A DNA stretch of 64,000 bases from positions 97,831-161,830 of the forward strand of contig JAJEFE010000147.1 in the NCBI GenBank assembly GCA_022820625.1. Direction: 5' to 3'. Both the position numbers and the translations under genes were made by a program. Shown here in pieces: positions 17,641 to 27,677 of this stretch (position 1 is the first letter of the stretch; every line of letters begins with the position of its first letter). The stretch comes from Gammaproteobacteria bacterium. Its GTDB lineage: Bacteria; Pseudomonadota; Gammaproteobacteria; Steroidobacterales; Rariloculaceae. The notes under the pieces are model-generated. The model saw nothing but the letters and a program-made list of their open reading frames with translations, ran no database searches and was not told the DNA's origin.

Positions 17641-18102
17641 ATGGTCTCAACAAGCTACCTGATGGAGAACGAATCTCCCCTTGAATGTCGAGTGCAGAAG
17701 CGGCTTGAGGACAAGCTGCGCGCTGCATTTGAGGAGGACCCTCTTGAAGACGGAATGCATCATCCAGCCGAGAAGATCATTGCTGACGCGCTAAGGGGAA
17801 CGGACGATTCAAAGGTTCTGACCTGGCTCAAGGCATTCTCGCTAGACTCCGCACGCGCAAGCATTGCGGCCTCGGTTCTTCAATGCCTGGGGCGTCAAGA
17901 TCATCCAGGAACCGAACGCTGGCGCGTTGGACTCGTCCGAGACGGACTGGCCGCAAGGGATGTGGAAATCCGGGACGCGGCTGTGCAGGCAGCGGAACTG
18001 TGGGGCGACCGAGGCATGCTAACTGTCCTTTCGGCTCATACTGAACCCGAGCCCTGGCTTCGCGACTACGTAAGGGACGTCGCCGGGGATCTTGGAGAGT
18101 AA
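17641..18102 (+). CDS. Hypothetical protein, HEAT-repeat-like helical pattern
   Basis: MVSTSYLMENESPLECRVQKRL...; alpha-helical repeats (ASIAASVLQCLGRQ..., VEIRDAAVQAAELWGDRGML). Confidence 0.6.
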   Translation: MVSTSYLMENESPLECRVQKRLEDKLRAAFEEDPLEDGMHHPAEKIIADALRGTDDSKVLTWLKAFSLDSARASIAASVLQCLGRQDHPGTERWRVGLVRDGLAARDVEIRDAAVQAAELWGDRGMLTVLSAHTEPEPWLRDYVRDVAGDLGE

Positions 18103-18111
18103 GCGACTCCA

Positions 18112-18609
18112 GTGTTCGTCGCTCGCAAGATCAGGAGGGCCAAATGGCGTGATCGGCCAGGTATGGCGGACGGAGAAATTTCGGCTGATGCGGTGACCGG
18201 GGACCTCCGGACGCAAGGAGACGCACTCTCATTTTGGCGGTGCCATACAGATGCCAGCAACGACATTGAGGAAGCCGTGCTGGCGATCGCGGCGGCCGGC
18301 GAACGTGTCGACAAGCTTGATGTCGTCTGGCTGGCGGATGAGGAACTACGGAGTGACGGTCTTTCCTTGGCCGATACCAACGGACGAACGCCGGTCGAGG
18401 ATCTCGTGACACGGCACGTCGACGTCCGCAGTCTCGACTACGTACGGCTGGGAAAAATTGCTCACCATGTGGATAGGGCGATCAAGGACACACGGCATCA
18501 TCGCTTCGCGAAAGGACACGTCAAGAAACTCCTATTGGCCGCCGTTGGGCAAGGCCGCATCAATGTCTACGACCTTAAGGATGGAATTCGGGCGGAAATT
18601 TCATCCTGA
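18112..18609 (+). CDS. Hypothetical protein, likely partner of the preceding gene
   Basis: Close spacing (9 bp); coherent sequence DALSFWRCHTDASNDIEEAVLAIAAAGERVDKLDVVWLADEELRSDGLSL...; start uncertain (internal M at 18163 possible). Confidence 0.6.
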   Translation: MFVARKIRRAKWRDRPGMADGEISADAVTGDLRTQGDALSFWRCHTDASNDIEEAVLAIAAAGERVDKLDVVWLADEELRSDGLSLADTNGRTPVEDLVTRHVDVRSLDYVRLGKIAHHVDRAIKDTRHHRFAKGHVKKLLLAAVGQGRINVYDLKDGIRAEISS

Positions 18610-19223
18610 GTGACGCCCGGAGGTTCAGCTGTTTACTGTCTTTATTTTGGCGGTTTTCTCGATTAACTCTTTGATTTTCGGACTATTCAGCAGAGCTTGG
18701 GTATCTTCGACATACAACCCTCCCCGCCGATTCACACGAATGATTACGCTATCTGCTGATTTCTTCGATTTCGAGCGCTGCGATTTTCCAAGAGAAACGT
18801 TCATGCTCGTTGAGTCTCCATCAGGACGCGACTTCAGTTTACAGCAGGTGATGACAGCGCAGAACTGTCTGATGCTGGGCAGTTAACCTAATTTAAGCGG
18901 CGGGCTGCCTCTGCCAGTACAAGCAGATCATCGCCTGCGAAATCGATGGACTTGCCGACTTCCAGCAAGCGGCCTCTGGAAAACTCCCCTTGACGGTATG
19001 CCTCGATCCCCAGGTACGCCACTTCGGTGCGCAATTCACGATTCTATCGTCTTGGGTTGTCCTCCGGCGCTTCCAGGTCGTCATAAAGGTCCAGTGCCCT
19101 CAGATACTCCCGCCCGTAGTGCTCGCTGTTCAACAGCTCCCGGGATTGCGCCGCTGAGACATGCCGAAGGCTCTTCAATCGGTAGACGGCGGCCTGGTAC
19201 GCAAGACAGGGCACCGCTCGCCG

Positions 19224-19964
19224 ATGGACACGCCGCGGGACAACCAGGACCGCTTCATGAAGCTCATGCTGAGCCGCCCGCGCATGGTGCGGGACCTGCT
19301 CACGCTGCTGCCCGCCGAATGGACGGCGGCGGTGGACGCCGCGCGCCTGCGCGAGCTTCCCACCGAGTTCATCGGCGCGGGCGGTGAAAAGCGCATCGCC
19401 GACCTGTGCTGGCTTGATTAGCGGGACCCTGCGGCGCAGTATCCTGAGCAAGGCAACCGCATGGCGGCGCTGGCTCGGTTGATATTCGCGAAGTCGTATG
19501 TCGACGCCATCGGTCTTCTCGGCGAAGTGCGCGGATGGCTGGACTTCGGGGACGAGGACGAGACGCGCCTGTTCCAGTGCTACCTGGACTGGTTCCACGC
19601 GACCGCGCCGGAATTCCGTCCTCGGGATTGGAACCCGGAGCGCGAGAGGAAATTGGAGGAACTTATGGCCGAACAATCGATACTGCAGAGGAACAACGAG
19701 CGCTGGCTGGAAGGTTACCGCCGGGACGCGTTCGCTGAAGGGCACACCGACGGCCGGCGGGAAGGGCTGGCGCACGAGCGCGCCCTCCTCGTGCAGCTGG
19801 CGGTGCGGCGTTTCGGCGCCGACACCGGACGGCGTCTCAAAGCTCGATTGCGGGTCGTGGAGGACCCCGGGCATCTTGAGCGGGTGGGCGTTCTGATCGT
19901 GGACAGCGAAACCGGCGAGCAGTTGCTCGGCACTGTCGACGGCGCCGGCATGAACTCAAGCTGA
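19224..19964 (+). pseudogene. Decayed Rpn-family (PD-(D/E)XK recombination-promoting nuclease / transposase-like) gene
   Basis: N-part MDTPRDNQDRFMKLMLSRPRMVRDLLTLL...FIGAGGEKRIADLCWLD*, in-frame TAG 19419-19421, then C-part RMAALARLIFAKSYVDAIGLL...RDAFAEGHTDGRREGLAHERALLVQLAVRRFG in the same frame; expected middle segment missing. Confidence 0.6.
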
Positions 19965-20068
19965 GGCGGCAGCGCTTTCCCGGCGCTGACCGAACCATTC
20001 GCGCCCAGACCGCGACGGGACTATGGAGGAGCTAACGGCGGAACAATTGATTCAAGTGTCGACGCTGC

Positions 20069-20266
20069 TCATTCCTCGGGGTCTGGCTCACTCCGGGGCT
20101 CGGACCTCCCCGGTGCATCGGGTGCATCGGGACCCTCGAATACCACGCGGCCATCTCTCCAGAATACGGCGTATTGTCCCAATAGGCGCTTGCGCTCCAG
20201 CGCCTCGGCCACCGCGCGCCGCAGCGACTTGAGTCCTTCCATTGCGAAATCGTCGTCGTCAATCAT
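20069..20266 (-). CDS. Small hypothetical protein
   Basis: MIDDDDFAMEGLKSLRRAVAEALERKRLLGQYAVFWRDGRVVFEGPDAPDAP...; protein-like composition, no further support. Confidence 0.4.
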   Translation of the reverse strand: MIDDDDFAMEGLKSLRRAVAEALERKRLLGQYAVFWRDGRVVFEGPDAPDAPGRSEPRSEPDPEE

Positions 20267-20485
20267 GGCGCTTCATTTCCTCCAGCGCTTGTAGCCTCGC
20301 CGGTTCTGTTACCTCCCGCTGCGCGCCGTGCTGCTTGAATACTATTACACGGAGACAAATATGAAGTTCGCGAATCTTCGCCAGTTGTTTCTTGCACCCT
20401 GTGTGCTCGCCCTCGCATCACCATTTCCCGCCACCCAGGCGCAGGAAACCGACATCGCCACTATCGCCGCAAGAATTTCCGGTGA

Positions 20486-20521
20486 GTGCGTTAACGTGTA
20501 TATACTTAAGTATAAACGCAC
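20486..20521. promoter_or_regulatory. Candidate TA-module operator: palindrome plus inverted-repeat arms
   Basis: Perfect 14-bp palindrome tatacttaagtata (20501-20514); inverted arms gtgcgtt (20486-20492) / aacgcac (20515-20521); 13 bp before the antitoxin ATG. Confidence 0.55.
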
Positions 20522-20533
20522 GAGGGGTTTGCG

Positions 20534-20761
20534 ATGCACGCGCTCAAGGTCCACAAGGTAGGAAACTCGCTGAATCTGCGGCTCCCCAGGGACGCCGCCA
20601 ACACCCTGCGCGTGAGCGAGGGGGATGTGATTTACCTGACTGAAACGACCGATGGGGGGTACCGGATAACCCCCTTCGATCCCGAGTTCGAGCGGCAGAT
20701 GGAGCTCGCCGAGGAAGGCATGAGACGGTACCGGAATGCATTGCGCGAACTGGCGAAATAG
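20534..20761 (+). CDS. AbrB/MazE-family antitoxin
   Basis: MHALKVHKVGNSLNLRLPRDAANTLRVSEGDVIYLTETTDGGYRITPF: swapped-hairpin AbrB pattern. Confidence 0.85.
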   Translation: MHALKVHKVGNSLNLRLPRDAANTLRVSEGDVIYLTETTDGGYRITPFDPEFERQMELAEEGMRRYRNALRELAK

Positions 20762-21144
20762 TGAATCCGGTCTGGTTGAGCAAGGCGGTGGTGGTGGCCT
20801 TCCACGGGCGGATGCTGGCGGCCCATGGCGGCGGTCCGGGTCTTCGGGATGCCGGCCTGCTGGATTCGGCTCTTGCCCGCCCGAGGCAACTGCATGCGTA
20901 CGGTGAGCCCGATCTCTGCGACATGGCTGCGGCATACGCAGCCGGAATCATCCGCAATCATCCCTTTGTCGACGGCAACAAGCGGGCGGGCTTCATGTCT
21001 GCATATGTCTTCCTGGCGGCGAACGGATTGCGGTTGACGGCTGCCGAGGTGGACGTCGTGCAGGTCGTGACCCTGCTGGCCTCACGCGAAATCGATGAAG
21101 CCGCGTTTGCGGCCTGGTTGCGCGACAACAGCGAGCGGGTCTGA
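20761..21144 (+). CDS. doc: Doc/Fic-family death-on-curing toxin
   Basis: GTG start overlapping antitoxin stop (TAGTG); Fic-type motif HPFVDGNKRAGF. Confidence 0.9.
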   Translation: MNPVWLSKAVVVAFHGRMLAAHGGGPGLRDAGLLDSALARPRQLHAYGEPDLCDMAAAYAAGIIRNHPFVDGNKRAGFMSAYVFLAANGLRLTAAEVDVVQVVTLLASREIDEAAFAAWLRDNSERV

Positions 21145-21282
21145 AAGCATCCTTACCTGAAATTCGCCGTAACCGTCAGAATCCGGTCCCCGATATCGAT
21201 GGATTTTTCGTTCCGGGATTCACACGCATTCCCCCGTTACACAGCGTTCCCGAGTTCATTCGATTCCGGTTCGCGGTCTTTC

Positions 21283-21786
21283 CTATAGCGATCCGAAAAA
21301 CGGATGCCTCACCCGGTCGCCCGGTTGGATCCCCAGCCGAGCAGCCAGTCCGCCATTGATCTCAAGCACCGCCAACGCCGGCCGCATCGAGCTGATGGTG
21401 TCAAGCGAACCGGGGACCGTGTTCTCTGCGATGTGGGTGACGACGCCCGAGCGGTCCATGAACACCATGTCCAGCGGGATCAGCGTGTTCTTCATCCACA
21501 TGGAGATCATTCGCTCGCTGGGGTGGATGAACAGCATGCCGACGTCATCGGGCATCTCGGGCACGTACATCAATCCGCGGGCCTGGGCGTTACGCTCGGA
21601 CGCGATGAAGATCCCGAAGTGCTCGCAGCTGTTGACGGAGGTGTCGATGATGAGCGAGGACTGGGGGAAATCCTGCACCAGCGGCCGGCCCTGGGCGGTG
21701 ACCGTGTCGAGGGTCTGTGCCTGGACCGAGGCGGCGAGCAGCCACATGCACACGATCGCTGACAGCCGCCGTATGTTGAATGTCAT
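21283..21786 (-). CDS. DUF192 family secreted protein
   Basis: Signal peptide; ARGLMYVPEMPDDVGMLFIHPSERMISMWMKNTLIPLDMVFMDRSGVV. Confidence 0.85.
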   Translation of the reverse strand: MTFNIRRLSAIVCMWLLAASVQAQTLDTVTAQGRPLVQDFPQSSLIIDTSVNSCEHFGIFIASERNAQARGLMYVPEMPDDVGMLFIHPSERMISMWMKNTLIPLDMVFMDRSGVVTHIAENTVPGSLDTISSMRPALAVLEINGGLAARLGIQPGDRVRHPFFGSL

Positions 21787-21876
21787 GACTCAGGCCCTCC
21801 AGTGCTCGACCGACTCAACAGGCCACGAAAGTCCGGATCAGCCCGGCTTGCGCCGTTACTGGCCCACGAGTCGCAA

Positions 21877-23370
21877 TCACTCGGGTTCCGAATCGTAGCC
21901 CATTCCGTGCGAGCCGACATGCCGTTCGACGTCCAGGCCATGGTAGCGGACGGCGGTGAAAAGGGCTTGCATCGATATGGGGAATTGCAGCTCCCGGCCG
22001 GGCGAATAGAGATCCGAGTTGAAAAACAGCCTGGTATCGGGCACGTAGGCGCCCACGTGCGCATCGGCATGCGGATTCGGGATGTCGTATACGCCGATGG
22101 CGCGTCCGATGCCGTCCAATTCGGCGTGACCGTCCACCGCAATGGCACTCATGCCGCGGAAGCCTGCCAGCGCCAGCGCCTCTTCGTAGAACGATATGGC
22201 GTCCTCATGGGCGACCAGCGTTGCGCCGGCTTCGACAAAGCTTCGGAAGCCGCCGGAATGATCGAGATGGTGGTGGGTCATGATGATGTATCGTACCGGC
22301 AGTTCCGGCCAGCGTTCCTCCAGCAGCCGGAGCAGGGTGTCGGAGCGTTCCGGATACCAGGGTGCATCGACCACGGCGATGCCTTCAGGGCCGACGACGG
22401 CCAGCCCATGATGACTGCCGCCGATGACCTGATAGATGTCGGGACCGACTTCGAGGAACTCTACGTTATCGAAATGAGGAGTGTCCGAAGGACCTCCGAG
22501 CCCGGCGCGGGCGAGCAACAGGTGCGACATGCTCCATCCCCAGTCCCGGTGCGCGGCATCCCCGGGCTCGATGTCGCCCGGCACCGCGAGCACGCTGGCC
22601 GCGTCGGCGGGGTTCACCTCGATGGCGGATCGAATCTCCCGGCGCAGCAACCCACCGTTCAGATACTGTTCGACCTGGAATGGGAACGGCACGCCGGCTA
22701 CCTCCCGCCAGTCGGAGAACACCACGCGATTCGGGCCCTCGCCGTTCAGGGGGTCCTGTTCCATGACGGTGACTGCCTCCGGCAGGCCCATGGCGGGATC
22801 GACGACCAAGGTCCACTCCGTGCCGTGTGCCGATAACACGATCCGTTGCCGGGAATTGCCGCCGCTTACGAACTCCACGGGCGGCAGCGCTGCTTCGGCG
22901 TGCGCGGCCAGGATGAGCGGATTGGTGAGCCACAGGTCCTTGAAGTTGGCGCCGATCCTCGCCGCCGCCAGAGGGGTCGGACCATCGAGGGCTGCACGGA
23001 AGTTGTCCTGCCCATCCTTGACGCCGGCGGACTCGCCGTACGTCATGTTGTAGGCGAAGCTGGTCTCGATCGGATACACCGTATCGAGTTGCCATTCCTC
23101 CCGCGCCTGCCACCCGCCGGGATTCCAGGTCACCCTGACGTCGTAGTTGGCGGTGTGCCGGGGCGCCCCGCCGGGGGTAAGGCTCTGGCGTGGCACAAAG
23201 CGCTGACCCGAGGCCGTGATCCGCACGGTCTCCACCGCTTCCGTGAGGCTCGGATCGAAGGTCGTCTGGGAGGTGGCAGCGTGTCCGAATAGCAGTGCAA
23301 GCGCAGCAATGACGGAGCTCAGGGTGTCCCCGCAAGGTTCAAGGCGTCGGTTTCCAATTGGCATGATCAA
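21877..23370 (-). CDS. Secreted MBL-fold metallo-hydrolase
   Basis: IIMTHHHLDHSGGFRSFVEAGATLVAHE; long N-terminal domain before the MBL domain. Confidence 0.85.
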   Translation of the reverse strand: MIMPIGNRRLEPCGDTLSSVIAALALLFGHAATSQTTFDPSLTEAVETVRITASGQRFVPRQSLTPGGAPRHTANYDVRVTWNPGGWQAREEWQLDTVYPIETSFAYNMTYGESAGVKDGQDNFRAALDGPTPLAAARIGANFKDLWLTNPLILAAHAEAALPPVEFVSGGNSRQRIVLSAHGTEWTLVVDPAMGLPEAVTVMEQDPLNGEGPNRVVFSDWREVAGVPFPFQVEQYLNGGLLRREIRSAIEVNPADAASVLAVPGDIEPGDAAHRDWGWSMSHLLLARAGLGGPSDTPHFDNVEFLEVGPDIYQVIGGSHHGLAVVGPEGIAVVDAPWYPERSDTLLRLLEERWPELPVRYIIMTHHHLDHSGGFRSFVEAGATLVAHEDAISFYEEALALAGFRGMSAIAVDGHAELDGIGRAIGVYDIPNPHADAHVGAYVPDTRLFFNSDLYSPGRELQFPISMQALFTAVRYHGLDVERHVGSHGMGYDSEPE

Positions 23371-23605
23371 AAAAACTCCCTTACAACAATTAGGTCAATA
23401 CCAGCCGCTCACCTCGGCCGACCCTTTGCCGTACGCTTTTCGCGTCGCGTCAAAATTCCACCCAGAGTACGAATGTCATCAGAATTGCACATGAGGTTCA
23501 GGTGAAGGTCAACCATACGCGGCCGTGCGCAAGTTTCAACCGCTGGCAGTCCGTCGCATCGGAATCGTCCGTGGTATAACCCCCCAAACGGAATTGATCG
23601 AACCG

Positions 23606-24022
23606 ATGTCACAACGCAAGACAACGCAAAACGACGCGGACGTGAACGCATTCCTCGACAGGGTTGAGAACCCGCGGCGTCGGGCGGATGCCAGACATCT
23701 TCTCGCGTTGATGCAGGCGGTGACCGGGGAGCCCCCGAAGATGTGGGGTTCCAGCATTGTCGGATTCGGCAGTTATCACTATCGATACGCCAGCGGCCGG
23801 GAGGGCGACTCGCTTGTGGTCGGTTTTTCGCCCCGCAAGCAGAACCTGGCCATCTACATCATGCCGGGATTTTCGGACTATGGTGAGATTCTGAGCAGGC
23901 TGGGCAAGTTCCGGACCGGCAAGTCCTGTCTGTACGTCAACAAGCTCGACGATGTGGACCTGGGGTTGCTTGAGGAACTCGTGCGCGAATCCGTCGCCGA
24001 GATGGGGCGCCGCTACGGATAA
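23606..24022 (+). CDS. DUF1801 family protein
   Basis: MWGSSIVGFGSYHYRYASGREGDSLVVGFSPRKQNLAIYIMPGF...LGKFRTGKSCLYVNKLDDVD. Confidence 0.85.
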   Translation: MSQRKTTQNDADVNAFLDRVENPRRRADARHLLALMQAVTGEPPKMWGSSIVGFGSYHYRYASGREGDSLVVGFSPRKQNLAIYIMPGFSDYGEILSRLGKFRTGKSCLYVNKLDDVDLGLLEELVRESVAEMGRRYG

Positions 24023-24262
24023 CTCACGCGTGGCCACAATGAAGCGTCGCTACGTGTAAGTCGGTGCGAGGCCGCGTGTAGGGCTGGGAGATCTGGAGAA
24101 TCCGCCGGCAGGAACCTGGCATCGTTCGTCATCGCACACCGTGGCCCCTGAACCGCGTGCAACATCGAGTTCTTGTCTTCAAGTGAAGGGAGCCAGGTTC
24201 CGGGAGTTGGACTGTAACACTCTGAAAGGTAAGATTTCCCGCCTTGGACTACCGTCACGCCG

Positions 24263-25236
<974 letters not shown>

Positions 25237-25237
<1 letters not shown>

Positions 25238-26166
25238 TGAACGCGGCCGGTGCAGTACGATCGACGTCCTCGCCCGCCCGTATCGAACTGGCCGAACTCA
25301 TCCGGCTGAAACCGGCGGGCGAGTCCCTGAAGATCGGGGCGCTGCGGGTGCGCGCCATTGAGGCCGGGGGCCACCTCTCAAGGCTCAAGGGCCGCGGTGT
25401 GGAGTTCGACGAGTCGCGGCCGTATCAGCCCGGCGACGATCTGAGAACCATGGACTGGAAGGTGACGGCGCGCACCGGCAAACCCCATACCAAGGTGTTC
25501 AGGGAGGAGCGGGACCGCCCCGTAATCCTATGGCTCGACCTGCGCAGGCCCATGCTGTTCGCCACCAAGGGCGTGTTCAAGGCGGTGCGCGCCGCCCAGA
25601 CGGCGGCGCTGGTGGCCTGGAGCGCCGTGGCCAATGGCGACCGCCTGGGCGGGCTGATCTTTTCCGACCGCGAGCATGTCGAACTCCGGCCACGCCTGGG
25701 CCGCCGCGCCGCGTTGCGCATGTTGCGGGTGATCTGCGACACGGCGTTCTGGGAACCCCCGTACGCTGCCGCCGCCGCGGCACAACCTCATTCGCTGGAG
25801 CGCCTGACCCGGGTTGCACGCCCGGGGAGCCAGATCTTCCTGCTCAGCGATTTCCGCTCGCTGGACGCTTCCTTCGAACGCCACCTTCGCCAGTTGGCCC
25901 GCCACAGCGACGTTTCCCTGGTGCATTTCTTCGATCCGGTGGAGCAAAGTCTGCCGCCTCCGGGGCGTTACCGGGTTCTGGCCGGCAGCCGCTCGGTCGC
26001 CATCGACACCGGCGGCGCCGCCGAACGCCGCGCCTACCGGGATCGGTTCCTGGAGAGGCGCGCGACGCTTGCGAAACTGGCGCGCTTTCCGGGTGTCCAA
26101 CTCCTGGAATGCGGCACCGACAATGACCCGCAGAAAGTCCTCAGCGCACGATTTGCAGGCAGATGA
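25237..26166 (+). CDS. DUF58 domain protein
   Basis: KGRGVEFDESRPYQPGDDLRTMDWKVTARTGKPHTKVFREERDRPV; TGATG overlap with MoxR gene. Confidence 0.9.
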
Positions 26167-26651
26167 ATCCGGCACTGGACCCAGCACAGCTCCCGTTGCG
26201 GGATATCCACCTCCCCGAGGCGATCGGCTTGTGGCCTCCCGCCATCGGCTGGTGGATACTTGCGGGAGCGGTGCTCCTGGGCGTGGTTGTCTGGGCGCTG
26301 CGTTATCGTGCCGGCTGGCGCCACCGGGCTGCCTCGGTAGAATTGAAGGCGGCGCTGGCGACGTTGCAGGGCGGCGGCGATCCCGTACTCTGCGCGCAAC
26401 GGTTCTCCACGACGCTGAAGCGATTCGCCATGACGTCGAGCGATGAGCCCGAACGGGTGGCCGGCCTGACCGGGGAACCGTGGCTTGCCTGGCTCGACAG
26501 CCGCTGGGAGGGCGAGGCGTTCTCGCGGGGAGCCGGCAGAGGGTTGTTGTCGGCGCCCTGGGTCGGCGCAGGACGCCTCGACCGCGAGCGTTGCCTTGAG
26601 CTCGGGCTGCTTTGCCAGGCTTGGGTCAGGGCCCAGAAGAGGGGGGTTTAG
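26163..26651 (+). CDS. DUF4381 domain protein
   Basis: LPLRDIHLPEAIGLWPPAIGWWIL; operon position between DUF58 and BatA-like genes. Confidence 0.85.
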   Translation: MNPALDPAQLPLRDIHLPEAIGLWPPAIGWWILAGAVLLGVVVWALRYRAGWRHRAASVELKAALATLQGGGDPVLCAQRFSTTLKRFAMTSSDEPERVAGLTGEPWLAWLDSRWEGEAFSRGAGRGLLSAPWVGAGRLDRERCLELGLLCQAWVRAQKRGV

Positions 26652-26654
26652 GAC

Positions 26655-27677
26655 ATGTGGCACTTGGCCTGGTGGTGGATGTTGCTGGCACTGCCGCTGC
26701 CGTGGCTGGTGCGCCGCTGGTCGACCCCCGATCCTGTCGACCGCGACGCTGCGCTCAGGGTCCCGGACCTTGCGGAGTTCGACGGCCTCGGCGGTGCAGG
26801 CGGCGCAGAGAGCGGGACCCGGGGCCGATTGATCCTGCTGTGGTGCATCTGGGCGCTTGTGATTCTGGCGGCGGCAAGGCCTCAGTACGTGGGGGAGGCG
26901 ACCGCCTTGCCCGCAACCGGCCGGGACCTGCTCCTGGCCGTGGATCTCTCCGGAAGCATGGAGGAACAGGATTTCCAGTTGAACGGCGAGTGGGTGGACC
27001 GGCTGACGGCCACCAAGGCGGTGGCGCGCGACTTCATCGACCGCCGGGTGGGGGATCGCATCGGCCTGATCCTCTTCGGGCGCGAAACCTATCTCCAGGC
27101 GCCTCTCACCTTCGACCGCAGGACCGTGCAGACGCTCCTGGACGAGGCGGTCATCGGACTCGCGGGCAAGGAAACGGCCATCGGCGATGCGATCGGGCTC
27201 GGCATCAAGACCCTGACCGACGCCGGCATCGACGAGAATCGCCGCGTATTCATCATGCTGACCGACGGCGCCAATACCGCCGGGGCCGTGGATCCGCTGA
27301 AGGCGGCGGACCTGGCGCGGGAACGGGGGATGGTGATCTACGCGATCGGCATCGGCGCCGATGCGCTGATGGTCCGTTCGCTGTTCGGCGTCCGGCAGAT
27401 CAATCCCTCCGCGGACCTCGACGAGGAGACGCTCACCACCATCGCGGCGGGGACGGGTGGGCGCTACTTCCGGGCGCGGAATACCGAGGAATTCGAACAG
27501 ATCTACGCGCTGCTGGACGAACTGGAGCCGGCCGCCAGCGACGAGACCGGATTCCGGCCCATCGAGGAACACTTCTTCTGGCCATTGGGCGCCGCGCTTG
27601 CGCTGAGCCTGATGTGGGCCGCGGCGGCACTGCGAAGGAGCGCCCGGGAGGCGGTCCCGGAAGCGGCCGATGGCTGA
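26655..27677 (+). CDS. VWA-domain membrane protein (BatA-like)
   Basis: LLLAVDLSGSMEE MIDAS motif, VFIMLTDGANTAG; terminal TM. Confidence 0.9.
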   Translation: MWHLAWWWMLLALPLPWLVRRWSTPDPVDRDAALRVPDLAEFDGLGGAGGAESGTRGRLILLWCIWALVILAAARPQYVGEATALPATGRDLLLAVDLSGSMEEQDFQLNGEWVDRLTATKAVARDFIDRRVGDRIGLILFGRETYLQAPLTFDRRTVQTLLDEAVIGLAGKETAIGDAIGLGIKTLTDAGIDENRRVFIMLTDGANTAGAVDPLKAADLARERGMVIYAIGIGADALMVRSLFGVRQINPSADLDEETLTTIAAGTGGRYFRARNTEEFEQIYALLDELEPAASDETGFRPIEEHFFWPLGAALALSLMWAAAALRRSAREAVPEAADG

